Shown one piece after another: positions 30,526 through 42,468 of a stretch of DNA of 64,000 bases. The stretch is from Selaginella moellendorffii (lineage: Eukaryota; Streptophyta; Lycopodiopsida; Selaginellales; Selaginellaceae): NCBI RefSeq assembly GCF_000143415.4, contig NW_003314266.1, positions 318,503 through 382,502 on the forward strand, read 5' to 3'. The notes beneath the pieces were generated by a model. That model was not told where the DNA came from and did no database searches. It was given only the letters and a program-made list of their open reading frames with translations. The position numbers were made by a program, and so were the translations under genes. Within the stretch, counting starts at the first letter, position 1. Every line of letters starts with the position of its first letter.

Positions 30526-31799
30526 TGTTTAGTGTGGCTCGGCATATCTAACTTGAACATTTGGTGCAAGTGGCACCAAGGACATGGTGAATGAGATGGG
30601 GACACCCAATCTCAGTTGCTATGGACCCTTAGCTAAAAGGGCTGGCTTGGGTGCACCGCCAAATGTGGGGGATGCCCCCGGGGTCATGGTTAACAACTTA
30701 AAAGTCTAGAAAACCTAATACCTATTGGTAAACCTATTAAGGTGCCAAAATGTGATCACTAGGTGATCTTATGGCTAAAAACAAGGACAAAGTCTTTGTG
30801 AGGTTAAAGGATAAAGTTCTTAGTTCAAAGTGTTGGTTTAAACTATTGATGATGGTGTGGCTTGGTCAAGGTGACCAAGTGGGAAGAACACCTAAGGGAA
30901 ATGATTTATGACTATGCGATGGTATAGTGAGTTTGAAGAAAGTAGTCTCTATAAAAGACCCATGGGAGGGTCACAAAGTTGGGCCAAGGATAGAAACCAT
31001 AGTAGAAAATCCTAAAGAGACATACTAGGGGTGAACACCCTTTGGACTTGGCAAAGCAAAATCTTTGCTATAGAACCGAAGGGATACCTAGGTAGTGATC
31101 CGATGTTACTAGGTGTAGCAATCAAAGATAAGAGCAAAAGACTAGTGGCTAAGAAAAGAGCCATGGGAATCATAGGAAAGAATCCAAAAAGCAAAGTTAG
31201 GCCAGGAACACTAATGTGTTGGGTGCTAACGAATTGTGGGAAAGACAATGTGTTTCTAAGGATGGATTCCTAATTGCTCCAATTTGGCAAAAGTGGAAGC
31301 TCCAAGGGAGGGAGTAGTAAGGTAGCCAAATAATAGGGCCATGGACAACCCTAGCACAAAGTATGATAACTAGAACTTAGTGCCCAAAATGGCACAAAAT
31401 AGAAGAGAAGATGATGGTGCCCTCAAGTAGAGAACTTCCTAGGATGGGGAAGTGGAGTTGCACAATATATGCAAAGTAAGGTGTTAGAGACATCTAGGAA
31501 ATTGACTTCAAGAAGTCAAAAAGTAAAATTTCCAAAGTGCAAACGTTCAATCGGTGGAAACTGAGACTACTCGAGAAGGAGTAGTGAGATTGAGATAGAG
31601 GACGTGCCTCTAACGGGTTTAACGAGGACTAAATCAATAAACGGAGAAAACCACCACAAGTGGTCGAATAAGTCTCTAAGTTGGAGAAACTATACTCCTT
31701 AGAGGATGGACAAGGCATGGTGAGCCTTCAATGTCAAACCATAAACAAATTTTGGCTAGGTGCCAAGGATGGAAATGGTAATACATGCAAGTGTTACTT

Positions 31800-31837
31800 T
31801 ATAAAAGGGGGTTTACTGTTCGATGAGGACATCGAAC
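31800..31837 (+). promoter_or_regulatory. Putative LTR core promoter, copy 3
   Basis: TATAAAA at 31800 and the conserved hairpin at 31818-31837. Confidence 0.35.
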
Positions 31838-32092
31838 TTTGTTTATGGGTGATGGAGTTGTGAGACACAAAATCCCTAGGCCCCAAAGTGAAGCCAGAAG
31901 GGTGCCACGTGGTACTGGCCGAAGCGAAAGCCAAACGAGCATAACGCGTTTGGACTAAAAGCTCCAACTGGAAAGGTCAAGAGCAAGAGTGGAACTCCCA
32001 ACAAAGTGCTCGAGGAATGAGCACGAAGCGAGCAATAAGCGAGGCTCTAAAAAGGGACCCAAAAGGACCAACATATGATACGTGGAAGTGTC

Positions 32093-32398
32093 CGAGATGG
32101 ACCCGAGATGGAGTCCGAGATGGAGTCTGAGATGGACCGAGATGGAGTCCGAGATGGACCGAGACTGAGTTCTAGATGGAGTCCGAGATGGACCCGAGAT
32201 GGAGTCTGAGGTCGAGACCGAGACCAGGACAAAGACCGAGACCGGGACCGAGACCGGGACTGAGATCGAGACCGAGACCGAGATCGGGATCGAGACCAAG
32301 ACCGAGGCCGAGGCCAAGACCAAGCCTGAGCCCGAGTCCGAGTCCGAGTCCAAGTCTGAATCTGAGTCCGAGTCCGAGTCCGAGTTCGAGTCTGAGAG
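32093..32398. repeat. GA-rich minisatellite in family A copy 3
   Basis: It has the same 12-bp then 6-bp organisation as in the other copies, with more substitutions. Confidence 0.85.
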
Positions 32399-33399
32399 GG
32401 TGAAAGCCCAAAGCATTCCTCCCAGACCCTGGGGGGTTTGGTGAGCTCCAAAAGTATAGTAAGGGGGAGGACTGCAGTGGAGCCAGTTTGGCCAAGAAAG
32501 GCCAGTTTGGCCCTGGAAGGCTGTACCTAGTGTTGGGTGATGAGCTGCCCACTGGGAAGTCCAAGACTAGAGTGAACACGGACTGACAAGCGGGGTAGCT
32601 TGGTGAAGTGTTCAAGAGCTGGCTCTAGTTCCTCCGGGAGATCGACTGGCCGATGCTCCCAGTCTAAGTGTGGGTGGCACTACCTACTTGGATACCGGGT
32701 GTGGCTCAACGGAACCTCGCTCTAAGCCCACGGCTAGAGCACCCAAAGGCGGAAGGCGGGGAGAGTACCCACGAGGCTTGCATAAGGCCACGGTGTTCCA
32801 AAATGTTGCCCCAAGGTCCCAGACTGTGAAAAGGAAAAGGAGCCATCTTATAGTGTAGAGACCAAGGATACGGTCATATGAGGAGGAAGTCCCAAAGGAC
32901 CGTGGGACTTAGTGGTTGGGCCTGTGGGACTTGGTCTAGTGGCAGTATTGGCGAACACGGCCATGGGCAAAAAGGGATTTGGTGAGGACCGGAAAGGGGA
33001 TATTGGGGAAGGCTATTCCCCATGTCTATGGGCATCCTAAAAATGCTAAGGAGTGGATCTGGGATGATCACTCATGGATGGATGGCCCAGTCTTTGAGAG
33101 ACGGGACTGGTATGTAGGTGGTGTCAGACCACCGATGTGACCAAGGTGAATGGGCATAGCCTTAGCGTAACGGGCCAATATGTCGGTGGTACCTTGGGGT
33201 GTCGGTCATGGGATCGGACACGTGGAGCACTTGGACTAAGTGCAAAGGTTAAGTGGCATGGATGCCATTCTTGAGGCTAGCAAGCCCAAGTCCAAAATAG
33301 GACATATGGAGGTTGTGAGTGAGACTCCTTCAAGTGGTCAGAGGTGTGGTTAAGTGACTAAGTAGAATAGAAAAATTAGTTGCTTACAGTGTGACTCAT

Positions 33400-33880
33400 T
33401 GCTTGTGTTCACATCATGCAATTAAGAGTCCCCACCTTAATGCATGTTGAAAATAATGGTCTTACAAATGTTGAGTTATGGGATAGATAGCGGTGAAGCG
33501 CTAAACCATTTTGTTTAAGTTTGCTATTGGAAATTAAGGTTATAATGCTCAATTCTTTCTGAGGAACCTCACTATTGCTCCTTGAGTAACTTGGTGTTGG
33601 ATTAGTTTTGAGTTTTGTCAAATAAAGAGTGGCATGAGCTTGTCTATATTGTAAACAAAAGTTAATGGCGTTGGGTGTTATAAATCTCTATCAGTGGGGT
33701 GTGGTATTTATATTATATTTTATTGAATTGAGTTGACATTTGATACTCACATAAACTTTTGAAGTAATGACATAGGTATTGCCCATGGTGTTGCTCAATT
33801 GATGATCAAGTCATTGTGATTTTATATCATATCCATATGATAATAAGTAATGTCTTTACAAAGTTGTTTGGTTACAATGA
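33400..33880 (+). repeat. Dispersed repeat, inverted relative to 59150-59510
   Basis: Matching landmarks include GATGATCAAGTCATTGTGAT here and its reverse complement near 59210, plus GGTATTGCCCATGG-type, CTTGAGTAACTTGG and ATGCTCAATTCTTT blocks in reversed order. It is not coding. Confidence 0.65.
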
Positions 33881-34199
33881 TTAACCCCAAAATAATTGAT
33901 GGTGAAATTAGTTTATTTACATGTAATAGCATTATAATAGCTTTGACTAAATTCTTAATGGTGATCTATTATGCTAAACTTAAGTTGGTACCTTGTTTCT
34001 TTAAGGGTTTGCCCATTGAGGAGTTAGAAAAGAGTTATAGTGTTTATTTGCTAAAGCTTGTCAATTGATCTATTAGCACTTGGAGTAAATTGTTGGATGG
34101 AGAGGATATGTAGTTAAGGCATTAACTTTGCTAACATTTATGCTAGTGGAGATAAAATTATTATATTGAGTGATGAGGAAATTTCTTTAAATCCTGGTT

Positions 34200-34995
34200 T
34201 TCCATGTCATTTTGAAACATTGTGGCCTTACACAAGCCTTGTGGGTACTCTCTCCACCTTCTGCTCTTAGGTGCCCTAGCCATATAGCTAGAGTAAGGTT
34301 TTAATAAACCACACCAAGTATCCAAGTAAGTGGTTCCACCCACACTTGGATTGGGAGCATTAGCCATTCAATCTCCCAAGGGAGCTAGAGCCAACTCTTA
34401 AATACTTCACCAAGTTACTTCACTTGTTTGTTTATATTCATTCTAGTTTTGGACTTCTTAATGGTTATATTATCATCTACTATGTAGGTATAACCTTCCT
34501 TGGTCACATTAGCCTTTCTTGGCCAAATTGGCTCTATTGGAGTCTTCCCTTTACTATACTTTTGGAGCTCACCAAACCCCCTATTGTCTGGGAGATGAAT
34601 GTTTTGGGCTTTCGCCCTCGGACTCAGACTCGGACATGGACTCGGACTCGGACTCGGACTCGGAATCAGACTCGGACTTGGAATCAAACTCAGAATCAAA
34701 CTCAGACTCGGACTCAGACACAGTCTTAGGCTCGGTCTTGGTCGCACTCTTGGTTTCAATCTTGGTCTCAGTCTTAGTCTCGGTCTCGATCTCGGACTAG
34801 ATCTCGAACTAGATCTCGGACTCGACCTTAGACTCTATCTTAGGTCCATCTTAGACTCCATCTCAACTCTATCTCAGACTCCATCTCGAGTCCATCTCAG
34901 ATCCATATCAGACTCCATCTCAGACTCCATCTTGGGTCCATCTTAGGTCTATCTCGGACTCCACCTCGGACTCCTTCTCAGGTCCCATCTCAGAC
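34200..34995 (-). mobile_element. Family A LTR fragment, reversed
   Basis: This is the reverse complement of the central family A section, from AGTACCC..AGCACC through the GGTTTGGTGAGCTCCAAAAG block to the minisatellite (about 34600-34995, here GGACTC/GGACTCCATCTC). Confidence 0.75.
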
Positions 34996-35059
34996 TTGTT
35001 CCTAACACTTTAATGTGTTACAACACTTTCCATGTGTCAATCTTTCTTGTATCCCATTT

Positions 35060-36740
35060 TTAGTATTTAGCCTTTCCCAACATATCAAATATGTCCTTAA
35101 TCTTTGGTAAAAGGTATTTGTTCTTCTTTGTATACTTGTTGAGCAACGAATAGTCTATCCACATGTGTATAGAGGCATTTTTCTTTTTCACAAATAACAC
35201 CGACACCCCATACAACGACTTGCTCAACCTAACATACCTTTTATCCACCAACTTCTTAAGTTGGCACTTGAGCTCCTTAAGTTCCTTTTCATTCAACTGA
35301 TAGGGGGGACAAACCACTACCTTATCACCCTCGATTAACTCAATTTTATGTTCTATTAGTCATGTGGAGGATAACTCTGTCGGTAACTCCTCCGGCATAG
35401 TATCACGAAATTAGTTTAATACCTATTGTATCATTAAAGGTATATCATCTATTCCTATTTTCTTGTCACTCCCCATTAAGAGTAAGCACACAAAAATACT
35501 ACCTTGGTTCCTTTAGTGAATTGTCCTTTCATGAACATTAGGTTCAAGCAGGAGTCTTTAGCTTTACATTACCCTACCTTTAGACCTTGGATTGTTCTCC
35601 TCAGGCATTCGCTAGTGCCATAAGGTTTTTACCTTATCCATGCAAGGCTACCACAAATTAATTGAACTAATCCATCTTGAAGATCACATCAAATCTCACC
35701 ATATCTAACATAGTAAAATCCATATCCACTTTCCATGTCTCTATTTTGACTCTTGCTTGTTGAAGTACTTCATTGGTGCTTAGCTACCTTAAATAAACTT
35801 TATAGTCTTTGGTTCACCCAGCCACTACACCATTAGTCTGGCTTGCTAGATTATGTTTGCAGCCATAAAATTATCTAAAGCACCCATATTAATAAGAAAC
35901 TTAACAAAGTTACCTTTGAGCTTCCCTTGGAGGGCTAGTAGATGTCGCAAATGACTCTCTACCAAAATTGCTTGTGTAATGAGTAATTTTGAGTTAAGGA
36001 TTGAATTATATATCTCAATTTGGACTTCACCCAACTTGATGGCTATATTGACTCTGGACTTTTTCGGGTAAAGACATTCTCTCAAAAAGTGTCTTGCTTC
36101 ACCACAATTGAAATGTATATTCTTTCCCATGTTGCTAGCAAATTTTATTTTCTTATCAATGGGTTTATCCCTTTTTACTTGACTTCCCCACGTACTTGCT
36201 CTTTAGCCACTGGATCTACCTTCCCAAAATCTAGAGAAACTTATTTTGAATTTCCTTTTGCCATATACCCCCTTTAGTTTGGCTCCTTTGCTCAATGTAA
36301 ACCCCAAATATATTGTGTTCCCTTTTTGCATGTTATCATTGAAATACACTTTAATAGCTACATCTAATGCTTCCTTATAGTTAGTTAAATTTCAATGCAT
36401 CACCTCACCTCAAGCCCAAGCCTATAAACCTGAAGGCATGGAACACATCCATGTCACCCATATCTGTGACAAGTATCCTTTTGGCTATAAACCCATTCAA
36501 GAGTAGTATTTGGAAGAACATAAGTTGTATTGTTCCTTGCCTTCATCATTCCAAGTGACCATTAGTCCTTCATTGGCCTTTGTTATTCTCCACAAAGACT
36601 TAGCATTATTTACTAAATATAGTTTTGCATATGGGACCTTTTCCAAGCTTGATAACTGCAATGCTTCTATATTGTAAAACTAATCCTCCACCATCTTAGA
36701 GTTTTTCACTCCCTTGAAGACTGGTGGGGGCTTTGGTTTG
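35060..36740 (-). pseudogene. Ty3/gypsy gag-protease-RT remnant
   Basis: Read on the minus strand from high to low coordinates, it has decayed gag matching the plus-strand gag at 38440-38990. A zinc knuckle follows (about 36100; CGEARHFLREC, first Cys replaced). A protease segment has FLINMGALDNF where a D-T-G triad is expected. A reverse-transcriptase start reads LVDKRYVRLSKSLYG..WIDYSLLNKYT at 35060-35317. Stops and frameshifts are numerous, and the 3' part is missing. Confidence 0.75.
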
Positions 36741-36833
36741 TACTTGGGAACTGCTTAAGAAACTGATTCTACTTTAGTTTATTCGACCTTGTTCGGTTTT
36801 GACTCAATCCCTACCAAAGGGTCTATGTTTTCT

Positions 36834-37943
36834 TGTAAGGAACCAACTCCCTGAGGTGTTATTGGCCAAAAGCACAACCAAAATAACAAAGAGTTCATCT
36901 GATGAGATCGAGTCTGAGACTGACTTTGAGATTGATTTTGAGACCGAGTCTGAGATCAAGTCCGAAACCAAATCCGAGACCAAGTTTGACACCAAGTCCG
37001 AAACCGAGTTTGAGATCGAGTCTGAGATCCAAGATCGGGTCCAAGACTGAGTCCAAGATCAAGTCCAAGATAGAGTCCAAGGTCAGGTCTGAGATGAGTC
37101 TGAGATTAAGTCCGAAATCGAGTCTGAGACCGAATCTGAGGTCAAGTCCAAGATTGAGTCCGAGACCGAGTTTAAAACTAATACAGGTCATGAGGTGAAA
37201 GACAAAAGCACGTGTCTCCTAAGGGGGCTATAGAGGGTTCCAAAAGTACAATAGAGATAGTGTGGTCCAAGAAGCAATCTTGAAGGTACTCTCCAGTAAT
37301 GTTTCCAAACTAACTTGAGGTTAAAGTTGGGGCTTAAGGGCCTTGGGTGGGAGTGAACATAGACTCAAGTGGTGCCGAAGGGGCCACCCAAGAAAGTACT
37401 CAAGAGCAATTCCCACTCCCAGAAGGGAAACCGACTATGGTGCTCCTAGCTTATGTAAAGTGGTGCCCCACTTAAGTACCTTGCGGCTCATTGATCCTTG
37501 CCCTTTTTAGGGGCTTAGGCCTTTCTTGCGGGATGGAATTGAGGGAGTAGGGGTACCCATACTGGGCTGTTAGGCCACAGTGTTTCCCCCCAATTTCTTG
37601 AAGCAAGTTTTTCATCCAAGGTTTGGGATTTAAAGGGTCCTATATCAACTCTTGTTATACCAAGGGATGTTAGGAACCTGGAGGTTTGGTGTGCTTGACT
37701 GCTCATGCCTGTGGGGACTATAGCTAAACCTTAAATCTAATTGAGAGAGAGTGTGGGAATCCGTGGACAGATAGGTAATGCTTTGTTGCTCATGCAGTAA
37801 ATAGTTGAAACTAAGTAGAACCAAGTAAGAGCTAGTATAGTAGATAGAAATTTTGGTGAGAGAACTTAACTAAGGCCAAGGCTATAGTGGTTGGATAAAC
37901 GAGCTAATATAGTAAATTGGAAAGGAAAAATTCATGGCTTACA
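36834..37943 (+). mobile_element. LTR of a gypsy-type element (1110 bp)
   Basis: TGTAAGGAACC..GGCTTACA gives TG..CA termini, followed by a primer-binding site. Residues of the GAGTCC/GAGACC minisatellite (36905-37180) and the AAAGTACAATAG block link it to families A and B. Confidence 0.75.
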
Positions 37944-37946
37944 ATT

Positions 37947-37958
37947 TGGTATCGAAGC
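37947..37958 (+). other. Retroelement primer-binding site
   Basis: TGGTATCGAAGC, resembling the initiator tRNA-Met complement TGGTATCAGAGC, starts 4 bases after the LTR end. Confidence 0.7.
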
Positions 37959-38002
37959 TTTTTCCTCAGTTCTAGTGAAGTATAAAGATGGATTGTTGAG
38001 AG

Positions 38003-38992
38003 ATGGCTAAAGCAAGGCATAAAAGAACTAAGGCAAAGACGGAACTTCCTCCGGAGCTAGAGCCTCCAATCGAACAAGAAGCTATAGATAAGGAATCCTT
38101 GCACAATGAAGACTTAAGTAAGGAATCTTCCAAACATGAGTCTAGTGGAGAAGTTCGATCATTCAAGGCTTAATTAGACGTTCTAGAAGGACAATTGGCA
38201 CAGACCAATACCCTACTATAGACCTTCATACACAAACTAAAGCATGACAAAAAGCGAAAGAAAAGGCAAAAGACTATAGAGGCTGGTAGTGTAGAAGGCA
38301 TAGACCCTTTGATGGGGACTGAGGAAGAACCAAATAAGGTTGAACAAATTGAAGTGGAATCAATCCCCCAAATAGTTCTCATGTACAAACCAAAGCCCCC
38401 ACCATTCTTCAAGGGAATGAATGACTATAAGGTAGTGGAGGATTGATTTTATGATATGAAGGATTATTTCCGAGTGTTGTGGTTACTAAACTTAAAGAAA
38501 GTCCTATGTGCAAAACCATACTTAAGAGATAATGTTAAGTTTTGGTGGAAAACAACAAAAGCCAACGAAGGACTAGTAGTCGCTTGGGAAATTATAAAAG
38601 CAAGGATTTGTGCAACCTATGTTTTGCCGAATACTACTTTGCACTTAAGGGATGAGCTAAATAGGCTGAAGCAAATGGGAACCATTCAAGAATATATGAA
38701 TGCATTTATGGCGAAGAGGATCTTTGTCACGGACATGGATGCATTCCATGCCTTCATATTAGGCTTGCAAACCTGGGCTTAAGGTGGGGTGATGCATTGG
38801 AACCCAACCAACTACAAGGAAATGTTAAATGTAATTATCAAGTTGTATTCAATGATAACCTGCAAAAGGGGAACACAACAAGGTTGGGGTCTATATTTAA
38901 TAAATGAGCCAAACCAAAAGAAACATATCCTAAAGGAAAATTTAAAAAAAGCTTCTTTAAGAATGAGTCCTTGGGGTTTCGGAAAGTGTTAA
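38003..38992 (+). pseudogene. Ty3/gypsy gag remnant
   Basis: A Lys/Glu-rich start is followed by PPPFFKGMNDYKVVED, VKFWWKTT and LRDELNRLKQMGTIQEYM, typical of gypsy gag capsid regions. At least five in-frame stops are present (for example 38172 and after TWA at 38780). It ends abruptly at the lectin cluster, so the element is 3'-truncated. Confidence 0.8.
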
Positions 38993-38995
38993 TTT

Positions 38996-39660
38996 GCAAA
39001 GTTCTTCACATTTTTTAAAAGTACCTTGAATCTTCCAACTTGGTTGACCACTTGAGTACCAAACCAATCATCTTGTTCACGGAGGACAAATGAGGTGAAG
39101 TGTGTGGTATTGTCTCTCCCTTGGGAACCTTGTACTATGTCTATGGCTACTAACATTAGTGTGCGATCCAAGATCATGGTGTTACAATCAAAGTTGCAAA
39201 CCATGCTATCAAGAGAAATGTTGTTTGGACCGACAAGCACCACATTTGTCTTGTTGTTGTGCTTGACCACATCCTTGAAAGTTACGTCCATGTTTTGCTG
39301 CTTCCAAGTCAAGTGATTTCGAAACCAGTGACACAGGATCCTGTGATCCTGAGAGGCACTGTGACACAAAGAGATTATATAAGCATAACTGAGAAGAGCA
39401 AGTCATATGATTCATGAGCTTACCGTAAGTGACAAGCTTCCACTGGGAGTTTCCACCATGGGTGGATGTCACCACTGGCACCCTGTCTTTAAAGCTGGAG
39501 TGTGGCTCAAGAATACGGACGAATTCCCAGTCATTGTAATGGAGACTTGATCGTCCGAGCTTGCGGATACAGACCAGAGGAGAGGATTGTCCTCAACTAC
39601 CGGATCATAGTCTCCAACAGTTGCCTTGAAGATTTCATTTAGAGCAATGAAGTGTGAGGA
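38996..39660 (-). pseudogene. EUL-like lectin, truncated copy 0
   Basis: It keeps sequence matching exon 3 (VGDYDPVVEDNPLLW), exon 4 (HLTWKQQNMDVTFKD) and part of exon 5 of the intact lectin at 42469-43742. The start exons and last exon are missing, and frames are shifted around the lost Ser-rich segment near 39490. It abuts the truncated gypsy element, whose insertion or a deletion probably removed its end. Confidence 0.75.
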
Positions 39661-39931
39661 AAGCATGCAGTAATTTATACCTTGACAATTCAAATTTTAA
39701 TTTATTACACAAGAATATTTTTTAAGAACGCTAATACAGAATATTTATTAGTTAACCGTCTTCCCTTTTTGCCAACCTAAACACATTCGTTTTGTTGGGA
39801 AGTATATGAATTGATTACAAAAACTGGTGACATTGATCATACTGCAGCTGATTAAACATTTAGAAGTGTAATTATTCATATGAACATTCATGCATAGATC
39901 TAGCATCTTCTCATCTCATTTATGAACATAG

Positions 39932-41184
39932 CTAAACATTGTTCACTGGATTGAATTTCCAGGTCTGCTGCTCAACATATCCTTGGTTTGCAGATGCCGG
40001 GCGAAGAACGAGAGGATGATATCACGCACTGTTCTGGTCCTGATCGTCGTTCTGCAGAGACCACTGCAAGTTCGTTCCATCCAGATTGATGGCCACATAG
40101 TCCGTGTTTCAAGCCTGGAATCGGTCCTCAGACCACACAAAACCGTAGTCAAGAGGATCAAATTGAGTCAAGAGCACCTGCCATGAAAGGTATCTTTTGT
40201 TTAGCTTGCAAAGTCCTTCAAAAGTTTTAGGACTTACCTTGTCTCCTGAGTGCTAGACCAGTCTTGTTTATTAGGATAAACGAGGTAAAAGTACGTGGTA
40301 TTGTCTCGGCCACCAGCAGGAACCTTGAACCATGCCTATTACAATAATACGAATGAGATCCAAGATGATAGTGTCAGACAAAGTCACAAACCATGCCGTC
40401 GAGAGAAATGTTGTTTGGACTAACAGCCACCACGTTTGTCTCGTCGTTGTGCATGATTGCATCCTTGAAATTACGTCCACATTTTGCTGCTTCCAAGTCA
40501 AGTAATTGCCAAACCAGTGCACAGAATCCTGTACACATGCGAAGGCACTGTGCAGCACAACGAGAAAAATCAAAAGGAATTGACCAGAAGTCTAGAGGAT
40601 TACCATAAGCAACGATCTTCCACCTAGAGTTTTCACCCTGGGAAGATGTCACCACTGGCACTCCGTCTTTAAAGCTGGACCTCGACGACGCAGTGTGGCT
40701 CAAAAACACGGACGAATTCCCAGTCTCTGTGACGAAGACTTGATTGTCCGAGCTTCCGGAAATAGACCAGAGGAGAGAATTGTTCTCGACTGCCGGATCA
40801 TAATCTCCAACAGTAAGCTGGATCAGAGCTTGATAGAGAAAAATTCAAGTGTGAGACAAACTTGTCGTGATTTATATACCTTGGCAATGCTCCGGATGAC
40901 TGGGAGCGAAGAGCTTTCTTGGAGCCGTGGTTTATAAACACCAACGCGGAGAGGTCACTGTTATCCTCGCTCAGGAACTGCCATGACTCATCCCTGTACC
41001 AGAGCTGCACAAGAGATCAAAACCAAGATGCTAGATCTGGATTGACACAGATTGATACCTGGAAGGGATTGAGCGCATCCTTGAACTTGAGAACAATCTG
41101 GGTGCCTTGCTGAGTAATGCAGTAGCCAAGACAAGCAGTGGACTCGATGGTGTAGAGCTTTGGAACTGCTGTGAGAGGTTCCAT
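39932..41184 (-). pseudogene. EUL-like lectin, copy 1 (inactivated)
   Basis: All six exons of the lectin model are recognisable from ATG 41184: exon 1 LNPFQ, exon 2 LWYRDESW, exon 3 VGDYDPAVENNSLLW and NSRWKIVAYG, and the last exon QFDPLDYGFVWSE. A one-base deletion in exon 4 (about 40478), small deletions in exon 5 and two TGA codons in the last exon (40109-40111, 40022-40024) break it. Introns are short with good GT-AG sites. It is head-to-head with the GT29 remnant at 41395. Confidence 0.8.
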
Positions 41185-41220
41185 TTTTAAGAGCTAGAGT
41201 AACTCTGAGATCTAGGCCCA

Positions 41221-41227
41221 TTTTATA
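41221..41227 (-). promoter_or_regulatory. TATA box of lectin copy 1
   Basis: TATAAAA on the minus strand, 37 nt before the start codon. The context GGTATAAAATGGCG-like is shared with copy 3. Confidence 0.55.
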
Positions 41228-41286
41228 CCACCACAACCTCGTGGAGCGCATGGGAATTCATCGAGGGATAAGGAGGCAAGTAGGAC

Positions 41287-41322
41287 CGAACTAGTCACCT
41301 ATCGGACTGCAGGCGATTGGCT
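41287..41322 (-). pseudogene. tRNA-Cys-like fragment
   Basis: On the minus strand it carries the anticodon-stem region CGCCTGCAGTCCGATAGGT, with GCA in the loop. It lies in the intergenic region between lectin copy 1 and the GT29 remnant. A longer copy lies at 44195-44252. Confidence 0.4.
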
Positions 41323-41394
41323 AGGTTTACAGAGAATGCGAGGGAGGAGGGAGCGAAAAATAGAAGCAGCCGCCCAAGCAGCGGCGGCGGCATC

Positions 41395-42216
41395 GAACTG
41401 TCGCTGGCGTCCCTGATCTGCGAAGGTGAGGCAAAATCTCGCTGCGATTGTTGGATGTGAATTGATCGGTCTTTCTTGCGAGAGAAATGTAGGCTTGCAG
41501 CGCCCTGGATTTTTCTTTTTCTTACGAGATTTGGACGCTTCTACGCTTGAGTCGGTCCAGCATCATGGTAAGTTTCTGGATCATATTTTATTCTATCTCC
41601 TCGTCTTCTCTTTCATTTGTTTCGGATGCTTGCAAAATCTATTTGCTTATCCTTGGTATAGCGTAATGTGCAGTTCAAAATCTACGAGCCACTGGAATAC
41701 GAATTTGACGTCTGCGAAACTGGGAACAGGTATTTTCCTGCAAACTTTGCTCTTCATTGCTCTGGAAGTAACACTTTGAGGTTGCAGCATCGGAAACTTC
41801 CCGATGGCTGGATGGACTACGCTGCGAAACGAATAGCACAACTGTAAGCTAAGCTTCACGTTGATGGAAGTTTTTTATATCGTTGTGCAGGGGTGCAGCT
41901 AACTGTTCCAAGAACATATACTATCGCCAAAGCCATTGTTTTGGCCGCGCCAGTTTGAGATAGGTGGGAAACTTGGAAGACGGAGTTTGGAAAGGAGATA
42001 GATGCTCGCGATATTGTCATCTGAGACAATGAGGCACCAGTGACCACGGTAATCATCTAAAACTTGCATCTTACTGAGAGCTCACAAAAGTTTATTTATT
42101 TATTTATTTTACATTTCACAGAAATACACAAAGCATATTGCCATGAAACGGAGTTTTCGGTTGATGCTCGTGGAGTCGTAAGAAACCTGCTTGAGGTTGC
42201 AAAGGGATCTGGTACG
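41395..42216 (+). pseudogene. GT29 sialyltransferase-like remnant
   Basis: Exon-like pieces match the intact gene at 44345: [13 protein letters not shown] (41675), [15 protein letters not shown]-like (41795-41840), the block preceding and including the L-motif (41895-42045, with a deletion and stops) and the exon 6 segment (42120-42210). Exons 7-10 are absent. It is decayed beyond function. Confidence 0.75.
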
Positions 42217-42468
42217 TAGTAAATTCTAGACTCAGTGGATATGTATGGTTTTATGGTCTATATGGAATGATAGTCGATAGTCATAATGTTTTTGTTTTTT
42301 CTTAAATCTTCGATTTTTGCAGACACTGGAAATGAACGAAAGTTCATGGCTTCCATGGGAAAAGGAAACAAATGGGGAGTGCTCAGCTTCTTTTTCCCGT
42401 GAAAAGTCTTGTTATTTGCAAGAAGAAAAGTGGTAAGCGGTCCCTTATGTATACAACATGGCTGATAG

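Larger units (their letters stand above)
30526..33388 (+). mobile_element. LTR-like family A, copy 3
   Basis: It starts TGTTTAGTGTGG and ends TTGCTTACA, with the same internal order as copy 2. It is more diverged, with many C-to-T and G-to-A type changes. It is followed by unrelated AT-rich DNA rather than a primer-binding site, so it may be a solo LTR. Confidence 0.7.

Noticed and set aside
30526-33388. Family A copy 3 as the 5' LTR of a complete element
   Set aside because: No primer-binding site or gag follows 33388, and the nearby gypsy remnant is on the opposite strand.
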